DNA of 64,000 nt from Lachnospiraceae bacterium (GTDB lineage Bacteria; Bacillota; Clostridia; Lachnospirales; Lachnospiraceae), in NCBI GenBank assembly GCA_022790855.1, contig JAAVYA010000028.1, positions 124,001 through 188,000 of the forward strand, in the 5' to 3' direction. Position 1 is the stretch's first letter; each line of letters begins with the position of its first letter. Below, one piece after another: positions 27,453 to 35,552 of the stretch. The notes under the pieces were generated by a model, which saw only the letters and a program-made list of their open reading frames with translations, did not search any database and was not told the DNA's origin. Position numbers and translations under genes: made by a program.

Positions 27453-27469
27453 CATTTGCATTGCAAATG
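27453..27469. promoter_or_regulatory. 17-nt perfect palindrome upstream of the CocE-type hydrolase
   Basis: CATTTGCA-T-TGCAAATG, centred 53 nt before the start codon. Candidate operator. Confidence 0.4.
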
Positions 27470-27513
27470 CGCAGGTAATTACAAGATATATCTGCAGGAA
27501 AGGAGTAGAGACG

Positions 27514-29262
27514 ATGGCAGAACCATTAAAGAAAAAGGTCAAAGCCGTGGAAATGAACGGCGAAATGGTAGATGTTGTATTTACCGAGATGATGCGTCCC
27601 GTGGAGGATATGGAGACTTTTGAAAAATTAGGCCCAGACGACCGGGAAGTATGCAAGTACCTTCCACCCCTGAATACACGTACCTACGTGGCGGAAGAAG
27701 GGATTATCTGTATGCAGGATGTTCCTGTAAAAATGCGCGATGGCGTAACGATTTACGTAGATATCTACAAACCAGAACACATCGAGAAGGTTCCGTTGAT
27801 TGTATCCTGGAGCTTCTACGGCAAACGCCCCTTTGATGGACAAAGCGAGTGGCAGATAATGGGGGTTCCCCCAGCAACGGTATCCAATATGTCAAAATTT
27901 GAAAGTTCAGATCCCGGTTATTGGTGCCGCAGAGGATATGCCGTTGCAAATGTGGATCCCAGAGGTATTGGACATTCCGAAGGCGACTTTATGCAGTTCT
28001 GTACCCAGGACGGCCGCGACGGATATGATTTCATTGAATGGGCGGCGCAGCAGACCTGGTGTACCGGCCGGGTAGCTCTTTCCGGTAATTCCTGTGTAGC
28101 TATGACTCAGTGGAGAATCGCATCCCAGTGCCCGCCCCATCTGTGCTGTATCGCACCTTGGGAAGGCACTAGCGATATGTACCGGGAATCTCTTTATGAA
28201 GGCGGAATTCCGGCTCATACGTTCGTAGGTATGGTTCTCCGTGATGCGGTAGGTTACAACTATATCGACAATACCGTTTTAAATGCAGAAAAATATCCTT
28301 TTATTAATTGTGCATATTGGAAAGATAAAGATCCGGATTGGAAAAAAATTAAGATTCCCGTGTACGTAACTGCCTGCTGGAATCACTTCCATCTTCGCGG
28401 TTCCATCAATGGATTCCGTAAGATCCGTTCCTCTAAAAAATGGCTGCGGGCACATCGGAACTTTGAATGGCCGGATGCTTACAACAATAAATATTTGACA
28501 GACCTGGAAAAATTCTTTGACCGTTATTTGAAACTGGAACGGAACGGCTGGGAGCTGACGCCCAAGGTTCGGATTGAAGTGCAGGACGCTTATGATTTTG
28601 ATTACCAGACAGACCGTCCGGAAGAAGCGTTCCCCTTAAAGAGAACCAAGTATGAAAAACTTTATCTGGATGCTTCCGATATGTCCATGAAAGCGGCTCC
28701 GGTAGAAGCAGAAGCAAAAACCAGTTATGAGAGCAATACCCAGGAAGTATGCTTTGATTATCGCTTTGAAGAGGATACGGAGCTCACCGGATACATGAAG
28801 CTGCGTCTTTGGGTAGAAGCAGACGGCCATGACGATATGGATTTATTCATCAATGTTCAAAAGCTGTCTACTACCGGAGAATGGCTGCCCATTACCCTGT
28901 TTGGAGAACCCCATCCAGGCGCATGGGGCAAGATGCGTGTATCCAGAAGAAAACTGGATGAGAAGCTTTCTACGGACTATAATCCGGTACAGGCTCATAC
29001 TTGCGATGAAAAGCTTTCTCCTGGAGAAATTGTGCCTGTAGATATTGAGATCGTACCTACCAGCCGGATCTGGCATAAAGGACAGCAGATTCGAGTACAA
29101 GTGAGCGGACGCTATATCAGAGAAGACTGGTTCGAGCCCCTCTGCTGGGATACAGATAACAAAGGAAACCATATTATTCATACGGGAGGAAAGTATGATT
29201 CCTTCCTTCAGATTCCTGTGATACCGCCAAAATATCAAGATGGGGATTATATTTATCGGTAA
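27514..29262 (+). CDS. CocE/NonD-family (X-Pro dipeptidyl-peptidase S15) hydrolase
   Basis: 582 residues. Alpha/beta-hydrolase core: MRDGVTIYVDIYKPE, nucleophile Ser in LSGNSCVAM preceded by YAVANVDPRGIGHSEG (oxyanion region); a C-terminal jelly-roll (about 390-582; GYMKLRLWVEADGHDDMDLFI, RIWHKGQQIRVQVSGR) as in cocaine esterase and X-Pro peptidases. No signal peptide, so cytosolic. Members cleave esters or acyl-amide bonds. Behind the C-glycoside genes it may deacylate plant glycosides before cleavage; this is inference. GGAAAGGAG precedes the ATG; terminator follows. Confidence 0.87.
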   Translation: MAEPLKKKVKAVEMNGEMVDVVFTEMMRPVEDMETFEKLGPDDREVCKYLPPLNTRTYVAEEGIICMQDVPVKMRDGVTIYVDIYKPEHIEKVPLIVSWSFYGKRPFDGQSEWQIMGVPPATVSNMSKFESSDPGYWCRRGYAVANVDPRGIGHSEGDFMQFCTQDGRDGYDFIEWAAQQTWCTGRVALSGNSCVAMTQWRIASQCPPHLCCIAPWEGTSDMYRESLYEGGIPAHTFVGMVLRDAVGYNYIDNTVLNAEKYPFINCAYWKDKDPDWKKIKIPVYVTACWNHFHLRGSINGFRKIRSSKKWLRAHRNFEWPDAYNNKYLTDLEKFFDRYLKLERNGWELTPKVRIEVQDAYDFDYQTDRPEEAFPLKRTKYEKLYLDASDMSMKAAPVEAEAKTSYESNTQEVCFDYRFEEDTELTGYMKLRLWVEADGHDDMDLFINVQKLSTTGEWLPITLFGEPHPGAWGKMRVSRRKLDEKLSTDYNPVQAHTCDEKLSPGEIVPVDIEIVPTSRIWHKGQQIRVQVSGRYIREDWFEPLCWDTDNKGNHIIHTGGKYDSFLQIPVIPPKYQDGDYIYR

Positions 29263-29274
29263 TAAAGTGAATGG

Positions 29275-29305
29275 CCGGCGTGACGTAAGTCACGCCGGTT
29301 GTGTT
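29275..29305 (+). terminator. Terminator after the CocE-type hydrolase
   Basis: CCGGCGTGAC (29275-29284), loop GTAA, GTCACGCCGG (29289-29298), then TTGTGTT. Confidence 0.8.
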
Positions 29306-29317
29306 ATAAAAATAAAA

Positions 29318-29521
29318 TTGTCGGAGGAAAATCCGTCTATTGGTATTATCATCTGTAAGAGCAAGGACAAAACCTATGTGGAATATGCATTGAAACAATC
29401 GAATGTGCCGATTGGGGTGGCAACTTATAAGCTGAGTGAGTCTCTGCCGGAAGATATGAAAGAAATGCTACCGGAGCCGGAGGAAATTGTGAGGAAATTG
29501 AAGGTGTTTGAAAAAAGTTAG
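29318..29521 (+). pseudogene. 3' remnant of a PDDEXK (DUF1016/YhcG-type) nuclease gene
   Basis: About 67 residues (LSEENPSIGIIICKSKDKTY, then VEYALKQSNVPIGVATYKL, LPEDMKEMLPEPEEIVRKL) match the C-terminal end of YhcG-family PDDEXK nucleases, where NPSIGLILCKSK...EYAL...PIGVxxY is the typical tail. The frame is open from 29240, but the N-terminal 26 residues are unrelated and no catalytic part is present. No convincing RBS. The rest was presumably deleted. Confidence 0.75.
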
Positions 29522-29566
29522 ATATGAAAAGCTGAGGGTATAGATCAAGCAAAGATGATAGTATGC

Positions 29567-29609
29567 ATGGGGGCAGGTTTCCAATAGGTAGGAAGCCTGC
29601 CCCCATTTT
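29567..29609. terminator. Terminator between the nuclease remnant and the hydrogenase
   Basis: ATGGGGGCAGG (29567-29577) pairs with CCTGCCCCCAT (29596-29606), stem extended by TTCC/GGAA, then TTTT. It lies between convergent units. Confidence 0.75.
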
Positions 29610-29623
29610 ACCTAGTACTTCAT

Positions 29624-31090
29624 TTACACACTCCGATGCATAGAAAAATCAAATTCGCGGTAAGCCGCCACCGTATCCGTAATCAGACGGTCGTCGGCTT
29701 TCTTTAACTGCTTATCACGTTCCCGTTTGAAGGCCCGTTCTTCTAAAATATTGCCTGGGCCTGCAACACAGCCTCCTTCACAGGACATTCCTTCAATGAA
29801 ATCTTCCGGAAGCTTTCCGGCTTTCAGCAGCATTAGGGCTTTTCGGCATTCGGCAGCTCCATTGCATTGACGCACATTTACGCCGGTATGAACGCCTTGC
29901 TCCATCAAAGCCTGCTTTACAGCCTTTGTAACACCGCCGGAGTTGGAGAAGCCTTTGGCGTGAATACTTCCGTTTTGCTCTTCCTCCAGAGCGCATGGTT
30001 CCAGACGGATTCCTTTCGCCCGCAGCATAGCTTCAAATTCTTCAAAAGTGAGTACCAGTTCGGCATTGTCTCCTGGATGATCCTGATCCTGCCCGGCCTC
30101 GCTCTTTTTGGCAATACACGGGCCGATAAAAATACATACCGCGTCCGGCACCATGGCCTTTACTAAGCGTGCAGTGGCAGCCATAGGAGAAACCGTGGTA
30201 GAAATATGGTGGGCCAGCTCCGGGAAATGGCGGCGTATCAAATGAACAAACGCGGGACAGCAGGAGGTAGTCATCTTCTTGCCCTCTTGATAAGCCTCCG
30301 CCCATTCCTTGGCTTCGGAATCCGATACAAAGTCAGCTCCGATTGCTACGTCTACCATATCCTGAAAACCAAGCTTCTTTACGGCATTCCGAATAGAACC
30401 CATGGTAATATCTACGCCGAATTGACCCTCAGCAGCCGGGGCAACCAGGGCATATACCGGACGGTCGCCCTTTAAGTGGTCGATAACCTCCAGGATACGA
30501 GAACTGTCGGAAATGGCTCCGAAGGGGCATTTGCTGATGCAGGAGCCGCAGCGGATACATTTTTCATCATCTATCCGTACCCGGCCATCTTCTCCCACCT
30601 GAATCGCATCTACCGGACATGCCCGGCGGCAGGGGCGCATGATATCCACAATGGCATGATAGGGGCAGGAATCATAGCACTGACCACATTCCTTGCACTT
30701 ATCCGGGTCAATGTAAGCTTTGTCCCTGGTCATGGAGATGGCTCCAAAGCGGCAGGCTTGCATACATTTCTTGCTCATGCATTTCTGACAGTTATCCGTC
30801 ACGGTAAATCGGGTAATGGGGCAGTTCTCGCAGGCTGCCGGAATAATTTTCACCGTGTTCTGGCAGGGCTCGCCGGTTGCGGGGTTGATGTTTTTGGCCA
30901 GCATAATCCGTTCCCGGACAATTTCCCGTTCCTTATACACGCAGCAGCGGAATTTTGGTTTGCTGCCGGGAAGGATTTCATAGGGCAGAGTAGCCTCAAT
31001 CTGGTCCAGATTTCCTTCAAAAGCGGCTTTTGCAACATGGTAAAGGACTTCTTTTTTTACCTCATCAATGGTATCATTTTCATGCAGCAT
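29624..31090 (-). CDS. Monomeric [FeFe] hydrogenase with ferredoxin clusters (group B-like)
   Basis: 488 residues, start ATG 31090 with AAAGGA upstream. The N-terminal half holds many Cys clusters: CENCPITRF, CQKCMSKKCMQAC, CKECGQCYDSCP, CRRACP and CIRCGSCISKCP. The C-terminal H-domain has L1 TSCCPAF (275-281), L2 GPCIAKK (323-329) and L3 EGMSCEGGCVAGPG, where ordinary HydA has EVMACPGGCVGGGGQP. This L3 form and the cluster layout fit the group B enzymes of gut anaerobes. It evolves or uptakes H2 with ferredoxin in the cytosol. No maturation genes are nearby. It stands alone, divergent from the two-component genes. Confidence 0.88.
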   Translation of the reverse strand: MLHENDTIDEVKKEVLYHVAKAAFEGNLDQIEATLPYEILPGSKPKFRCCVYKEREIVRERIMLAKNINPATGEPCQNTVKIIPAACENCPITRFTVTDNCQKCMSKKCMQACRFGAISMTRDKAYIDPDKCKECGQCYDSCPYHAIVDIMRPCRRACPVDAIQVGEDGRVRIDDEKCIRCGSCISKCPFGAISDSSRILEVIDHLKGDRPVYALVAPAAEGQFGVDITMGSIRNAVKKLGFQDMVDVAIGADFVSDSEAKEWAEAYQEGKKMTTSCCPAFVHLIRRHFPELAHHISTTVSPMAATARLVKAMVPDAVCIFIGPCIAKKSEAGQDQDHPGDNAELVLTFEEFEAMLRAKGIRLEPCALEEEQNGSIHAKGFSNSGGVTKAVKQALMEQGVHTGVNVRQCNGAAECRKALMLLKAGKLPEDFIEGMSCEGGCVAGPGNILEERAFKRERDKQLKKADDRLITDTVAAYREFDFSMHRSV

Positions 31091-31215
31091 CGTATGATTC
31101 CTTTCATATGTAATTTTTTGTTATTATTTTAACATACCAGTTATCCCGGCGCAAGATATATGAAAAATTAGTTTGCGCCAAGGAGATTTGACAGTAACTC
31201 CCGACAAAACACGAA

Positions 31216-31244
31216 TTGCATTTTTGCACGTTATTTAGTACAAT
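31216..31244 (+). promoter_or_regulatory. Probable promoter of the two-component/ABC operon
   Basis: TTGCAT (31216-31221), 17-nt spacer, TACAAT (31239-31244). Confidence 0.6.
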
Positions 31245-31250
31245 AAACTT

Positions 31251-31271
31251 AAAATTAATCACATTAATTTT
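31251..31271. promoter_or_regulatory. Perfect 9-3-9 dyad just downstream of the promoter
   Basis: AAAATTAAT-CAC-ATTAATTTT lies about where transcription would start and could be an autoregulatory operator of the following response regulator. Confidence 0.5.
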
Positions 31272-31321
31272 GGTTCGTCATGACAGTGGCAGCATAGGGC
31301 CATTTGTCCATAAGGAGAAGC

Positions 31322-32929
31322 ATGTTAAAAGTACTGATTGCAGATGATGAAAAAAACATTTGCCTCATGATTCAGAAGCTGATTGCCTGGGAAACGTACG
31401 GGATGGAGGTCATAAGTCTGGCCCATAACGGCGTGGATGCAATGGCTGTTATAGAAGAGAAGCATCCGGATATTGTCATATCTGATATCCGAATGCCCGG
31501 TTACGATGGTTTAAAGCTGGTTCAAAAGGCACGGGATTTGGGGCTGGGGACAGATTTTATCATAATCAGCGGCTATAAGTATTTTGAATACGCCCACAGG
31601 GCTTTAAATTTAGGGGTAGAACATTATTTGTTAAAGCCCATTGACAAGAAAGAGCTTCAAGAGACGCTGCATAAGATCCTGCAAAAGAGAGATCAGAGCC
31701 TTAGAAAGTCTAGGGAGGAAGCGCAGTTAAAAGAAGAAGCAACCTATAGCCGCAGAAGAATTCGAAAGCATTTTCTAAGCAGCATTATGGAGAAAAACGG
31801 CGCTTTTTCAGAGCAGGGACTGAACCGGGTGAATACGGAACTGCAATGCGAATTTCAACATGGCTGTTTCGTAGCTGTTTTTTCCAAACTGGACAGTGAA
31901 GTAAAGAATCAGAATCTTGTGGGGCTGCTGCACAGAATGGAAGAAGTGATTGACCGGGATCTTCAGGCGGGGGATGAAGAATATATTAACAGCATCGTTC
32001 AAAGCGGTATTGTATCTATTATTAATTATCGGGCAGGTCTGCAGGAAGAAATTCGACAGGGCATGGAACGTCCTTTTCGGCAGATGAGGCGGGAATTAGA
32101 TAAATTTCAGGGATATCATGTGACCATTGGCGTGGGCAGGGAAAAGAATTCCATTGCAGAGATTGCAGAATCTATTCAGGAAGCCATTTATGCCGTAAAA
32201 TGCAGATGTAAAGTAGGGCTGGATAAGATGATTTATTATGACCAGCTTCATGTAACAGAGGTTCCTTTGCGGGAATTGTTGGATGAAATGAGAACCCATG
32301 AGATTGAGAATATGACAGAATCTTTGGATTATCAGACATTTTTTGGGGTGCTCCAGAAGACAATTTCACGGATCAAAGCCATTCCTTTTTATTCTCCGGT
32401 GGCTGTCTACGATTATCTGGAGCGTGTATCGGAGCTTGTTTTGCAGGTGTTGAAAAATAACCAGACAAAAGAAAGCGATCTTCGTCAACTGGAGGAGGAC
32501 CTGCAGAAAGTTTTGGATTTCTATACGGAACTGGAGGAAATGACTTATCAGTTCAGTGAAGTAATCCGCGAATGCTTTGAAAAGGTAATTGCAGATCGGA
32601 AAAGCAGAAGCCAGCTTCCTGTGCGTATGGCAAAACAGTATGTACAGGAAAACTATAACAAGCAGGTTACGTTGGAGGATGCCGCTGAATCCATAGGATT
32701 AAGCCCGGCATATTTAAGTACTATGTTTAAGAAAGAGATGGGAATTAATTTCAGCGACTTTTTAATATCCTGCCGTATGGAGGCAGCCAAGGAATTGCTT
32801 AAGACAACGGATTTGTCCATTGCCGAGGTAGCGGACCAGGCAGGCTATACGGATCCCAGGTATTTCAGCAAGACGTTCCGAAAGGTGGTGGGTTTAAAGC
32901 CTTCCTCCTACCGGAAATTATATCAGTGA
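31322..32929 (+). CDS. YesN-like response regulator (receiver + AraC HTH)
   Basis: 535 residues from ATG 31322 (AAGGAG 4-5 nt upstream). The receiver domain (1-120) has DDEKN, the phospho-acceptor Asp in DIVISDIRMPGYDG, and LLKPIDK (Lys109 region). A long middle region resembles CdaR-type linkers (about 160-320). The C-terminal AraC domain holds two HTH motifs (VTLEDAAESIGLSPAYLSTMFKKEMG; SIAEVADQAGYTDPRYFSKTFRK). Typical controller of sugar ABC transporters in Lachnospiraceae, paired with the kinase 10 nt downstream. Confidence 0.92.
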   Translation: MLKVLIADDEKNICLMIQKLIAWETYGMEVISLAHNGVDAMAVIEEKHPDIVISDIRMPGYDGLKLVQKARDLGLGTDFIIISGYKYFEYAHRALNLGVEHYLLKPIDKKELQETLHKILQKRDQSLRKSREEAQLKEEATYSRRRIRKHFLSSIMEKNGAFSEQGLNRVNTELQCEFQHGCFVAVFSKLDSEVKNQNLVGLLHRMEEVIDRDLQAGDEEYINSIVQSGIVSIINYRAGLQEEIRQGMERPFRQMRRELDKFQGYHVTIGVGREKNSIAEIAESIQEAIYAVKCRCKVGLDKMIYYDQLHVTEVPLRELLDEMRTHEIENMTESLDYQTFFGVLQKTISRIKAIPFYSPVAVYDYLERVSELVLQVLKNNQTKESDLRQLEEDLQKVLDFYTELEEMTYQFSEVIRECFEKVIADRKSRSQLPVRMAKQYVQENYNKQVTLEDAAESIGLSPAYLSTMFKKEMGINFSDFLISCRMEAAKELLKTTDLSIAEVADQAGYTDPRYFSKTFRKVVGLKPSSYRKLYQ

Positions 32930-32939
32930 GGAAACTGTT

Positions 32940-33986
32940 ATGAAAAAACGGATGAGACTGAACCTTATGGCCGGTTCCGCGGCAGTCTTCCTTATTATGT
33001 TTTTTGTAACGGTAGGGTTTATGGTCCTTTCCTTCTTTACCTTTCGGGATCACGTAAAACTGCGCATGTGGGCGGGCTGTTTGGCAGTTGGAATTCTGCT
33101 GCTGCTTTTTGCCCTGTTTCTTTTTATCCTATATGTCTACCGCCCGGTGCAGAAGCTGAAAGAGGCCATTGGGCAGCTGGACGCCATTGGGACGGGGAAC
33201 TCCGTGGACTTATGGGCGGACGCCGATACGATGGCGGACAGTGTTCATGCGCTTTTGCAGGAGCTTCGGGATTCCGTGGAGCGGGAGCATGCGGAAGTGA
33301 TGCTGCGTCAGCAGTCTCAATATGCGCAGCTGCAGAACCAGATCAATCCGCATTTCCTGTATAATACGTTGGAGACCATCCGGGGACAGGCAGTGATTGA
33401 CGATAATTATATTATTGCAGATATGACAGAAGCATTAGCAAAATATTTTCGCTATAATATCAGCAGGGACAATGATATTGTGACGTTGGAGCAGGAACTG
33501 GAGAATATTTTGAATTACATCCATATACAGCAGTATCGGTTTCAGGACCGCTTTGTATTTCGCATTTATCCCCATGCAAAGAAAGAATTCTATGCCGCCT
33601 GCAAGATTCCCAAAATGACATTGCAGCCCATTGTAGAGAACGCAATTTTTCATGGAATGGAACAGAAGGTGAAGAAAGTGCATATCAGCATACATATTGA
33701 AGCAGATGGAGAGAAGCTAATCATTCTTGTGGATGATGACGGAGTGGGCATGGATGAAGAAATATTGGAGAAAATAAACCAAAAGCTGCGCCAAGCAGAC
33801 GGAATCTCTAATCTTCCTCCCAAATCCAAGCATAATGGGATTGCTATAGAGAATGTCAACAGCCGTCTGAAGTTATTATATGGCAGCGATTATGGCTTGC
33901 GGATCTCCAGTACCAAAGGATTGGGAACGGAGGTAGAGATAACACTTCCCAAATTGCTGCCAGAAGACTGCCAGGAGGAGATATGA
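32940..33986 (+). CDS. YesM-like sensor histidine kinase
   Basis: 348 residues. Two membrane helices (about 11-36 and 42-67) with almost no external loop, a short HAMP-like linker (RPVQKLKEAIGQLD), a His_kinase domain with QINPHFLYNTLETIRGQ (phospho-His in NPHFLYN), and an HATPase_c domain (ILVDDDGVGMDEEIL; STKGLGTEVEI). The near absence of an extracytoplasmic sensor domain is notable: YesM proteins usually have a large one, so the signal may come through a partner. It overlaps the next gene by 4 nt. Confidence 0.91.
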   Translation: MKKRMRLNLMAGSAAVFLIMFFVTVGFMVLSFFTFRDHVKLRMWAGCLAVGILLLLFALFLFILYVYRPVQKLKEAIGQLDAIGTGNSVDLWADADTMADSVHALLQELRDSVEREHAEVMLRQQSQYAQLQNQINPHFLYNTLETIRGQAVIDDNYIIADMTEALAKYFRYNISRDNDIVTLEQELENILNYIHIQQYRFQDRFVFRIYPHAKKEFYAACKIPKMTLQPIVENAIFHGMEQKVKKVHISIHIEADGEKLIILVDDDGVGMDEEILEKINQKLRQADGISNLPPKSKHNGIAIENVNSRLKLLYGSDYGLRISSTKGLGTEVEITLPKLLPEDCQEEI

Positions 33987-35434
33987 AAAAAGAAATTCTG
34001 CGGATGCAGGATGTTTGTGTCGGAGATTACGAGCCCTATGGCCTGAAAGATTTCCGCCTTCATATTTGTGAAGGAGAGATGGTGGATATCCTGGGATTAT
34101 CGGGAGCAGGCAAAACCCTGATCTATGAATACCTTATGGGACATATGATTTTGAAAAAAGGAAAGGTGATCTATAATGGGAATATCAGCAAAGAAGGGGA
34201 ATATTTTCGCGGAACGATGGATGTCGTATGTATTGGTCAAAACAGTACGTTGATTCCCGGTTTATCCATTGCCGAAAATATTTTTATTGTCAATGGAAAA
34301 CGCAAGATCCGAGGTTTGGTCCGCATGAAGAATATATACTATCGGGCCAGAATCTTGCTGGGGCAATATGCGCCGGAGCTGTCTCCCCAGACGCTGGTGC
34401 GGGAATTGACGCCGGCCCAGATGCGGATTGTGGAGCTGCTGCGGGCCGTGGAAAATGAGTCAAAGCTGGTGGTGATTGACGATGTGTTTCAGGGATATGG
34501 CCAGAAAGATATCTTGAGACTGACGGAACTTTTGGAGATTTTAAAGAAGAAAGGTATCGGGATACTATACGGAACCCATGAGATGGATTTTACCCAGGGA
34601 CTGGCGGATAGGGCCATCGTTTTGCGGAAAGGCCAAAATGTCCGAACCTTTTACCGCAATGATTATGACGAAAGGCTTTGCCGAAGGTTTTTGGTGGGAA
34701 ATGAAACGCTTCCGGAATTTGTACGCAGCAGTATGAGCCGGAGCCAGGTAGTATTTTCTGTCAGGAATTTGGAGGGGGAATATTATGTCAGGGAGGTGGA
34801 TCTGGATATTCATTGGGGAGAAATTGTGGGATTGTACGATTTGAACAACCAGAAGAATATGGAACTGCTCCAGATTATTATGGGCCAGTCCCCCTTAAAG
34901 AACGGCAGCTTGTATTTAGAGGAGAAACGATACGAGCCCCGGGATCTGGATTATGCGATCGAGTGCAATATTGGTTTTATCCCCCGGAATATGCGCTCGG
35001 AGAGCTTGGTAGGTTCCATGAGCTTTATGGATAACCTTTGCCTTCCGGTGCTGAAAAAGACAAGCCGTTTTAAATTTCTCCGGGACCGGGCGGTTCTCAG
35101 GTTCTTAGGAAAAGAATATATGGAAAGCCTGGGCATTCCATACGGAGAAAAAGATACAAAAGTGCGGTGCTTTGATGAATATATTCAGAATAGCATTTTG
35201 CTGACCCGATGGCTCCTGTTCGGGCCAAGCCTAATGGTAGCCATGGAGCCCTGGGGAAATGCAGATATTATTATGAGGGATATTATCTTTAATGCCTTCT
35301 CCCAAATGGCTCAAAGGGGGACAGCCATTCTAATCGCTTCCCAGAATATGAACGAGCTAAAAACCATATGCGACACGATTTACGTGGTAAACAGCGATGA
35401 TGTATCTCAATTTCAAAAATATGAACAGTGGTAA
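33983..35434 (+). CDS. ABC ATPase paralogue of sugar importers with degenerate second half
   Basis: 483 residues laid out like RbsA/MglA (two ATPase domains). First half: Walker A GLSGAGKT (38-45), signature ELTPAQ in place of LSGGQ, and Walker B VVIDDVF (Asp instead of Glu), then THEM. Second half: the Walker A place reads GLYDLNNQKN (no GKS/T), the signature region is CFDEYIQNS, and Walker B is LMVAMEP. It cannot be a normal second transporter ATPase. It is translationally coupled to the kinase and ends at a strong terminator before the real transporter genes, so a regulatory or signalling role is likely (inference). Confidence 0.85.
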   Translation: MKKEILRMQDVCVGDYEPYGLKDFRLHICEGEMVDILGLSGAGKTLIYEYLMGHMILKKGKVIYNGNISKEGEYFRGTMDVVCIGQNSTLIPGLSIAENIFIVNGKRKIRGLVRMKNIYYRARILLGQYAPELSPQTLVRELTPAQMRIVELLRAVENESKLVVIDDVFQGYGQKDILRLTELLEILKKKGIGILYGTHEMDFTQGLADRAIVLRKGQNVRTFYRNDYDERLCRRFLVGNETLPEFVRSSMSRSQVVFSVRNLEGEYYVREVDLDIHWGEIVGLYDLNNQKNMELLQIIMGQSPLKNGSLYLEEKRYEPRDLDYAIECNIGFIPRNMRSESLVGSMSFMDNLCLPVLKKTSRFKFLRDRAVLRFLGKEYMESLGIPYGEKDTKVRCFDEYIQNSILLTRWLLFGPSLMVAMEPWGNADIIMRDIIFNAFSQMAQRGTAILIASQNMNELKTICDTIYVVNSDDVSQFQKYEQW

Positions 35435-35477
35435 AAGTGGATTATTTTTTAAAAGTGAAAAATAATCCACTTTTTTT
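35434..35477 (+). terminator. Perfect 16-bp terminator between regulatory and transport genes
   Basis: AAAGTGGATTATTTTT (35434-35449) and its complement (35458-35473) flank an 8-nt loop, followed by T residues. Confidence 0.9.
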
Positions 35478-35490
35478 AAAAAAAGCATCA

Positions 35491-35520
35491 TTGTAGGAAC
35501 AGGGGGGGAAGGACTATAGT
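35491..35520 (+). promoter_or_regulatory. Probable promoter of the sugar ABC transporter genes
   Basis: TTGTAG (35491-35496), 18-nt spacer, TATAGT (35515-35520), 32 nt before the binding-protein start. Confidence 0.55.
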
Positions 35521-35552
35521 AAACCTATCAAAAAAGAAAAGGAGAGGAAAAT

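Noticed and set aside
30476-31132. Open plus-strand frame across the hydrogenase gene
   Set aside because: Antisense to the hydrogenase; Gly/Ala/His-rich translation is a shadow of its Cys-cluster codons.
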